Notes under the pieces: model-generated
What the model was told of the DNA's origin: nothing
What the model saw: only the letters and a program-made list of their open reading frames with translations
Database searches by the model: none
Source of the DNA: CAIJMU01 sp035530275
GTDB lineage: Bacteria; Spirochaetota; Spirochaetia; Treponematales; Rectinemataceae
Length of the DNA: 64,000 nucleotides
Reading direction: 5' to 3'
NCBI GenBank assembly: GCA_035530275.1
Contig: DATKVC010000017.1
Coordinates: 185,839-249,838, forward strand
In this document: positions 59,150 through 64,000 of the stretch, one piece after another
Layout: every line of letters starts with the position of its first letter
Position numbering within the stretch: the first letter of the stretch is position 1
Translations under genes and position numbers: made by a program

Positions 59150-62100
59150 GTGAAGAGTCCAGCCGCGAAGAGATTGGGTTTCCTTTTCAGCCTTATGGCG
59201 ATGGCGGCGGGTGCTGTGTGGGGACAGACGGCGTATACATGGAATCTCGCGGGAAATGGGAGCTGGGACGTCGCGACCAACTGGTCGCCGAATGGGGTAC
59301 CGGGAACGGTGGTCAGCGATACGGTGACTATCAACACCCCCTATACGGTTACAATGGCTTCCGCAAAGACTATCGCGGGAATAGTTCTTTCCTCGACCGC
59401 CGAAGTCGATGTCAACGGTAACAACCTTACGGTAAATGGCCCGGCCAGCTTGGCCAGTACGAACGCCACGGCCGACATCACCAATGGATCGACCACCTCT
59501 TCCACACTGACCTTCGGGGGTACGGTCACCCTGGGCGCGGCCACTACCTTCCTCCAGGGGGCGAACGGGACGCTGAACCTGTTCTTCAACGGCACTGTCA
59601 ACGGGGCCTTTGATCTCCTGCTCTCGGCCACCGGGAGCAGGGTCGTCGCGGCTACTGCCACCGCCGCGATAGGGGCGATAACACCTATCGCCAATATTTC
59701 CATTAGTGGTGCTTCAACCCTCGCGATGGGGAGCAACGACCTTCATATGACCGGCAGTCTCACCAGGTCGAACTCGGCGGGCATATCGAGTTCGGCGAAT
59801 CTTTTCCTGGAAGGCACAGGAACCTCGGCCATCGACACTACCGGCTCGACCTTCACCAATATGGTCGTCGCCAAAACGGGAGGCGGACAGGTTTCTCCCT
59901 CGGCCGCACTCACGCTCGCGGGCAATCTCACTCTCACCTCAGGGACCCTTTCGATGGCGAATCTGGCCCTCAATATCGCAGGCAACATGAGCGTCGGCAC
60001 GGGTATCCTGAGTTCCATTGGTACGATAACCTTCAACGGTAGCACCGTCCAGGCTTTAGATTTCACCAATGCGAGCATAGCTTCGGCCACCCTGATCTTC
60101 GCGCAGACCGGCGTAGGGACGGCGACGGCGAGTCCCGCCGTCTCGGTAAGCGATGTCCAGTTCACCTCTGCCGCCACCTGTTCGACGAGCTTCTCCGGCG
60201 CCCTGAATTCGACGAGCATCAGCGCGATCACAGCCAACGCCCAGGCCATCGCGCTGAATGGCGGCGGCACAATCACAAACGCCGTCACCTTCGCGAACAC
60301 AGGGCCGCTCACGATCGGCGGGGCGATGACCTTCTCCAACGGAGCAACAGCGACAGCTCCCAGCTCCAAGAGTCTGTCCGGGACCATCATCGCGACGGCG
60401 GGCAACCTCCTTTTCGGTACGACGGCATCTACGCTGACAGGATCCACGATTCTGCAAGCCAACGCCGGGGCGGCTTATGTGACGCTGGGGGCCATTGGCG
60501 GGTCAGGCAATGGTCTGAGCATTCACGGTGGCACGGGAGCCACGGCGGTTTCTGGCGACATCGGCAGCTCGGGAGCGCGACTTACGACTGTGACGGCCGA
60601 CGTGACTGCAGGAGGAAGCCTCGCCCTGCAATCGGTCTACACGAGCGGAGCCCAGAGCCTCGGTTTCGCTACGGCCGCCTCGACGACCTTGAATGGGGCC
60701 GCCTACGACACCAGCCTCGCCGTAGGAGCGGGGATCAGCCTTGCCGGCCCGGTCCTCCTCGGCACTGGCATCACCTTCACGACCGCCGGCTCCAACTTGA
60801 GCTTCGGATCGACGATCAATGGGGCCCAGGCACTCGCCTTCGCCACGGGAGCGGGCAGCATTACGACCAGCGGGGCTATCGGCGCCTCGACCGCGCCGAC
60901 CGGCATCACCCTCACATCCGGGGCCTGGACCCTCGGCGGGACACTCGCCACGAGCGGGGATCTCGCGCTGAGCGGCGGAAGCCTCGATGTGAGTGCGGGC
61001 AACTTCGCCATAAGCCTGGGCGGCAACCTCACTGGTGGCGGAAGTTTCGTCGCCCAGGCGGGCACGGTCACCTTCACGGGGACGGCCGCGCAGACCGCGG
61101 CAAGCTATACCTATTATGCGGTTGTCGCTAATAAGACGGGTGGCAGCCTGACGATGACCTCTCCGACGATGACCAGCCTCGCCACGGGTGCGGGCAAGGC
61201 CTTCGCCTTGAGCCTTGCCGGCGGCGGCTCGGTCGCGAATGCGGTGACACTTGACAATACCGGAGCCTTGACCATATCGGCGGGTTTCGCATTTTCGGGC
61301 GGCGTGTCGGCCATAGGGACACCCGGCACCAATTGCCCAGCCACCTTCGACCTGGCGGGCCTCCTGTCGGCTGCGGGCGCAGGAGTGCTAAATTTTGGGA
61401 CGATACCGGTGTCGGTGACGGGAAGCGCGACTGCCGGCGGCGCCTCGACGGGGCAAATCACCCTCGGGGCTATCTCCATCGCCGACGGCGCGACCCTGAG
61501 CCTTGGCGCGGGAGCCTCCACGCCCGTCAGCATCGGCGCGATCTCGAGCGGGGCCTACACCCTCGGAGCGGGGCTGACGATCGCGACGGCCGGCACGGTC
61601 ACAGCCGGCGGCGCAATCACCCTCACGGGGGATCTGACACTCTCCAGCGGAACCCTCGACCTGGCCGGCCAGGCCCTGACTTTGGGTGGCAATTGGAACG
61701 GTTCGGGAGGAAGCTTCACCGCGAGCGCGGGTACGGTCACCTTCAACGGCACGAGTACCTCGGTCATCTCGGGTTCGAATAGCTTCGCCACTCTCCAGTG
61801 TACGACCGCGGGCAAATTCCTGAGCTTCACCGCGGGGACTACGCAGATCGTGGCAACCTTCACCATTGCTGGGGGGCCCCTCAGTCCCATTACCCTTCAG
61901 AGTTCATCCTCCGGCTCAGCATGGTTCATCAATGTGACGACGACTGCCACCGTCAGTTACGCGGAGGTGAAGGACAGCAACGCGACGACGGCGATCAGCG
62001 CCACCTCGAGCAAGGACCTCGGCGGAAATACCAATTGGACCTTCCCTGCCTCTACCCTTACCTGGACCGGAACGACCTCGACCGATTGGAATACTTCCAC

Positions 62101-64000
62101 CAATTGGTCGCCGGCCTACGTGCCCAATACGACGGACAACGTAACTGTGCCCGACACGAGCCTGGGATCGAACCGATATCCAACTCTTGCGGCGGCGACG
62201 ACGATCAACAACCTGACTCTCGGCTCGGCTGTCTCGACCCTGGACCTGAATGGCTTTCTGCTTACGGTTAATGGGACCTTCGCCAACAGCGGCAGCCTCC
62301 TCCTCACGGGCAATGAATCGACACCCGTGGGTCTCGGCGCGACGGTGCCTGGAACGGTTGTGTATAAGGGTACTACAGCCGGGCTGAGCCTGGCCGGTCT
62401 GACATCCTTCACCAATCTCACCATAAATGGCGCGAGCGGAACCTTCACCCCGGCCGTGGGTACCGTTGCGGTCTCTGGGGCGCTGACGATAAGCGCGGGA
62501 ACCTTGGCCATTCCGGCGGCGATGACCATGAGCTCGGCCGACCTTACGGTAAATGGCGGGACCCTCGATTTCGTGGGAACGCCCACGGCCTTTTCGACGG
62601 GGAACCTGAGTCACAGTTCGGGCACGATCGCCAATACCGCTACGAACACGATAACGGTGTCGGGCAACCTGAGCGTAAGCGGCACCTTCTCGACGCCGCT
62701 GAATTCGACGATCGATATGTCGGGCACGGGAACGATCAATACAGCGGTGCAGATCGGAAATCTCACCGTGGTGAGCGGAGCGGCACCGGTGGTGACGGTG
62801 GCGACGAGCGCCTTGAACCTGGCCGGGACCTTGGACGTGCAGAACGGAACGAGCCTGACGGACGCGACGAGCAACCTGGGAATGACGGTGGCCGGGGCTA
62901 TGACACTCGCGGGGACCATGAGCGGGGGTAGCGGAACGGACAGCTTCGCGGCGGTCGGCGGGGCGGGAACCTTCAACGCTACCAGCGGAACGAGCACGAT
63001 CAGCGGGAACCTGTCGGTGACGACCTTCAACCACGACAACGGGACGGTGGTGTTCACGGGTGGGAGCCAAAACGGCTATACCTTCAACAATGTGACTATA
63101 AACGGGACGGTGAGCGCCTCCGGCGGCGGAGCGGGAGCCTGGACCTTGCTCGGTTCCCTGACGAGGACTTCCGGATCCCTCGACATGGTGGCGAACAGCC
63201 TGAACATCCGCGGCGACATCGTCTATACGGCGGGCAGCTTGAACTCCTCAGGCACTGTGACGATAGACGGTACGGCGGCTCCTCAGGCAATCGACTTCAG
63301 CGGCGCGACCCTCGCCAATCTGACAATCAACAATACCTGGTCGACGCCGACGGTGAGCGCCGGTTCGGCCATTTCGCTGTCAGGGACGCTGACAGTTACC
63401 TCGGGCAATCTCGTTTTGGGCGCCAACGCCCTCACCGTATCTGGGCCGAGTTCCGTGACAGGCACTTTAACTGGCGGTTCTGCGCTCGTGACGCTGACGG
63501 GAGCTGTCAATGGCTCGGGGACCTTCGACGTGGGTGCTGGCGGCATGACCTTCGGCACGACCTACGGAGCGACGACGTCGACGGGCAGCTTCAACATGCA
63601 GGGCACGGGGAACCTGAGCTTCACGGGTAACGCGATTCTGAGCGGGACGGTGACGGGCAACGCGACGGTGGGCCAGAATCCCTCGATCATCTTTTTGGCA
63701 AACGCGACCTGGACGGGGGCGAGCTTCACGGCGAACGGGGATGTGGTGGCCTTTCAGGGCGGGGCGGCCCAGACCTTCACGACGGGAGGGCTTGCGAGCT
63801 ACGGTCCGCTATCGATAGCAAAGACGGTCGGGACAACGGTGACGAGTTCGGGGAACCTTACGGCGACGAGCCTGACGGTAACTACGGGGACCTTCGCTGT
63901 GGCGATCGCGGACACGCTGACGGTGAGCGGCTCGACGGCGGTGAACGGCGGGACCCTGACGCTGACGGGGGCCTACGCGGGCGGCGGGGCCACCTTTGGC
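59150..64000 (+). CDS. Giant beta-repeat surface protein (3' partial)
   Basis: 1,617 codons are visible without a stop; the gene leaves the window. The GTG at 59150 has GGAGG 5 nt upstream (59140-59144) and yields a clean signal peptide, MKSPAAKRLGFLFSLMAMAA then GAVWGQ. In-frame ATGs at 59138 and 59072 are alternatives. The rest is Gly/Ser/Thr/Ala/Asn-rich with endless short strands (GTVTFNGT, LTLSSGTLDLAGQ), the pattern of beta-helical adhesins. Two WNxxxNWSP modules occur, at about residue 29 (SWDVATNWSP) and about 970 (DWNTSTNWSP), suggesting a large-scale duplication. Cysteine is nearly absent. Whether it ends in an autotransporter barrel or a sorting domain cannot be seen. Confidence 0.85.
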   Translation, partial: MKSPAAKRLGFLFSLMAMAAGAVWGQTAYTWNLAGNGSWDVATNWSPNGVPGTVVSDTVTINTPYTVTMASAKTIAGIVLSSTAEVDVNGNNLTVNGPASLASTNATADITNGSTTSSTLTFGGTVTLGAATTFLQGANGTLNLFFNGTVNGAFDLLLSATGSRVVAATATAAIGAITPIANISISGASTLAMGSNDLHMTGSLTRSNSAGISSSANLFLEGTGTSAIDTTGSTFTNMVVAKTGGGQVSPSAALTLAGNLTLTSGTLSMANLALNIAGNMSVGTGILSSIGTITFNGSTVQALDFTNASIASATLIFAQTGVGTATASPAVSVSDVQFTSAATCSTSFSGALNSTSISAITANAQAIALNGGGTITNAVTFANTGPLTIGGAMTFSNGATATAPSSKSLSGTIIATAGNLLFGTTASTLTGSTILQANAGAAYVTLGAIGGSGNGLSIHGGTGATAVSGDIGSSGARLTTVTADVTAGGSLALQSVYTSGAQSLGFATAASTTLNGAAYDTSLAVGAGISLAGPVLLGTGITFTTAGSNLSFGSTINGAQALAFATGAGSITTSGAIGASTAPTGITLTSGAWTLGGTLATSGDLALSGGSLDVSAGNFAISLGGNLTGGGSFVAQAGTVTFTGTAAQTAASYTYYAVVANKTGGSLTMTSPTMTSLATGAGKAFALSLAGGGSVANAVTLDNTGALTISAGFAFSGGVSAIGTPGTNCPATFDLAGLLSAAGAGVLNFGTIPVSVTGSATAGGASTGQITLGAISIADGATLSLGAGASTPVSIGAISSGAYTLGAGLTIATAGTVTAGGAITLTGDLTLSSGTLDLAGQALTLGGNWNGSGGSFTASAGTVTFNGTSTSVISGSNSFATLQCTTAGKFLSFTAGTTQIVATFTIAGGPLSPITLQSSSSGSAWFINVTTTATVSYAEVKDSNATTAISATSSKDLGGNTNWTFPASTLTWTGTTSTDWNTSTNWSPAYVPNTTDNVTVPDTSLGSNRYPTLAAATTINNLTLGSAVSTLDLNGFLLTVNGTFANSGSLLLTGNESTPVGLGATVPGTVVYKGTTAGLSLAGLTSFTNLTINGASGTFTPAVGTVAVSGALTISAGTLAIPAAMTMSSADLTVNGGTLDFVGTPTAFSTGNLSHSSGTIANTATNTITVSGNLSVSGTFSTPLNSTIDMSGTGTINTAVQIGNLTVVSGAAPVVTVATSALNLAGTLDVQNGTSLTDATSNLGMTVAGAMTLAGTMSGGSGTDSFAAVGGAGTFNATSGTSTISGNLSVTTFNHDNGTVVFTGGSQNGYTFNNVTINGTVSASGGGAGAWTLLGSLTRTSGSLDMVANSLNIRGDIVYTAGSLNSSGTVTIDGTAAPQAIDFSGATLANLTINNTWSTPTVSAGSAISLSGTLTVTSGNLVLGANALTVSGPSSVTGTLTGGSALVTLTGAVNGSGTFDVGAGGMTFGTTYGATTSTGSFNMQGTGNLSFTGNAILSGTVTGNATVGQNPSIIFLANATWTGASFTANGDVVAFQGGAAQTFTTGGLASYGPLSIAKTVGTTVTSSGNLTATSLTVTTGTFAVAIADTLTVSGSTAVNGGTLTLTGAYAGGGATFG

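Noticed and set aside
59341..63558. Several long antisense reading frames opposite the giant surface protein, up to 384 aa
   Set aside because: They carry no recognisable domain and are Val/Pro/Ala- or Arg-rich. They arise because the sense strand rarely uses the TTA, CTA and TCA codons that would give antisense stops.

Overview
The window reads as part of the chromosome of a high-G+C, motile, diderm anaerobe, most likely a member of the Spirochaetota (Treponema/Spirochaeta-like). The reasons are a flagellar stator pair behind a sigma-28-type promoter, many TPR, PilZ and GerMN envelope proteins of the kind common in spirochaetes, outer-membrane barrels ending in Phe, a redox regulator Rex, a tungsten-type aldehyde:ferredoxin oxidoreductase with a four-cluster ferredoxin, and a glycine cleavage system with split P protein. 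Genes are dense, often with ATGA or GTGA overlaps. No rRNA, tRNA, insertion sequence or CRISPR array was seen. The species assignment is inference.

Layout. 1-7 kb: the end of an alpha/beta hydrolase, motB-motA, a 64-aa conserved small protein, an aminotransferase coupled to an RlpA/SPOR protein, a 22-nt tandem dyad array, a group IV ornithine/lysine-type decarboxylase and a membrane protein. 7-14 kb: a zinc-ribbon miniprotein, a coupled three-gene operon (TPR/Mrr-like, metallophosphoesterase, ParB-like) and two divergent TPR envelope proteins. 14-24 kb: mutL, a FecR-barrel protein with its barrel paralogue, an RlmK-like methyltransferase, rex, then PilZ, TPR and GerMN genes. 24-32 kb: a metabolic island of polyferredoxin, AOR, threonine aldolase and gcvT-gcvH-gcvPA-gcvPB. 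32-44 kb: a secreted hypothetical protein, an orphan cytochrome b, an MFS exporter, a UroD-like protein, DUF445, a thioesterase, an MDR oxidoreductase and a GH31 glycosidase. 44-50.5 kb: an ArsR remnant with SRPBCC, then a chemotaxis operon (MCP, cheW, frameshifted receiver) downstream of an NtrC-type regulator and a PAS histidine kinase. 50.5-59 kb: typA, an ArsC/Spx-like protein, hemerythrin, argF, an acyl-CoA ligase and a beta-propeller lipoprotein. 59-64 kb: the first 1,617 codons of a giant beta-repeat surface protein that runs off the window.

Functional links. Threonine aldolase would make glycine and acetaldehyde. AOR with the polyferredoxin could oxidise the acetaldehyde and the glycine cleavage genes next door could consume the glycine, so seven consecutive genes form a plausible threonine/glycine catabolic unit. 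A sigma-54-like promoter lies just upstream of the MCP gene and just downstream of the NtrC/kinase pair, suggesting local control of the chemoreceptor operon. Four genes that lack a Shine-Dalgarno have sigma-70-like promoters ending 6-10 nt before the start codon, suggesting leaderless transcripts.

The most unusual structures are the 22-nt dyad array (4830-5040), the duplicated gcvPB tail flanking a perfect inverted repeat (32112-32254), the nested palindrome at 7436-7512, the broken 5' ends of two adjacent regulatory genes (44630-45332), and the likely CTG start of gcvT.
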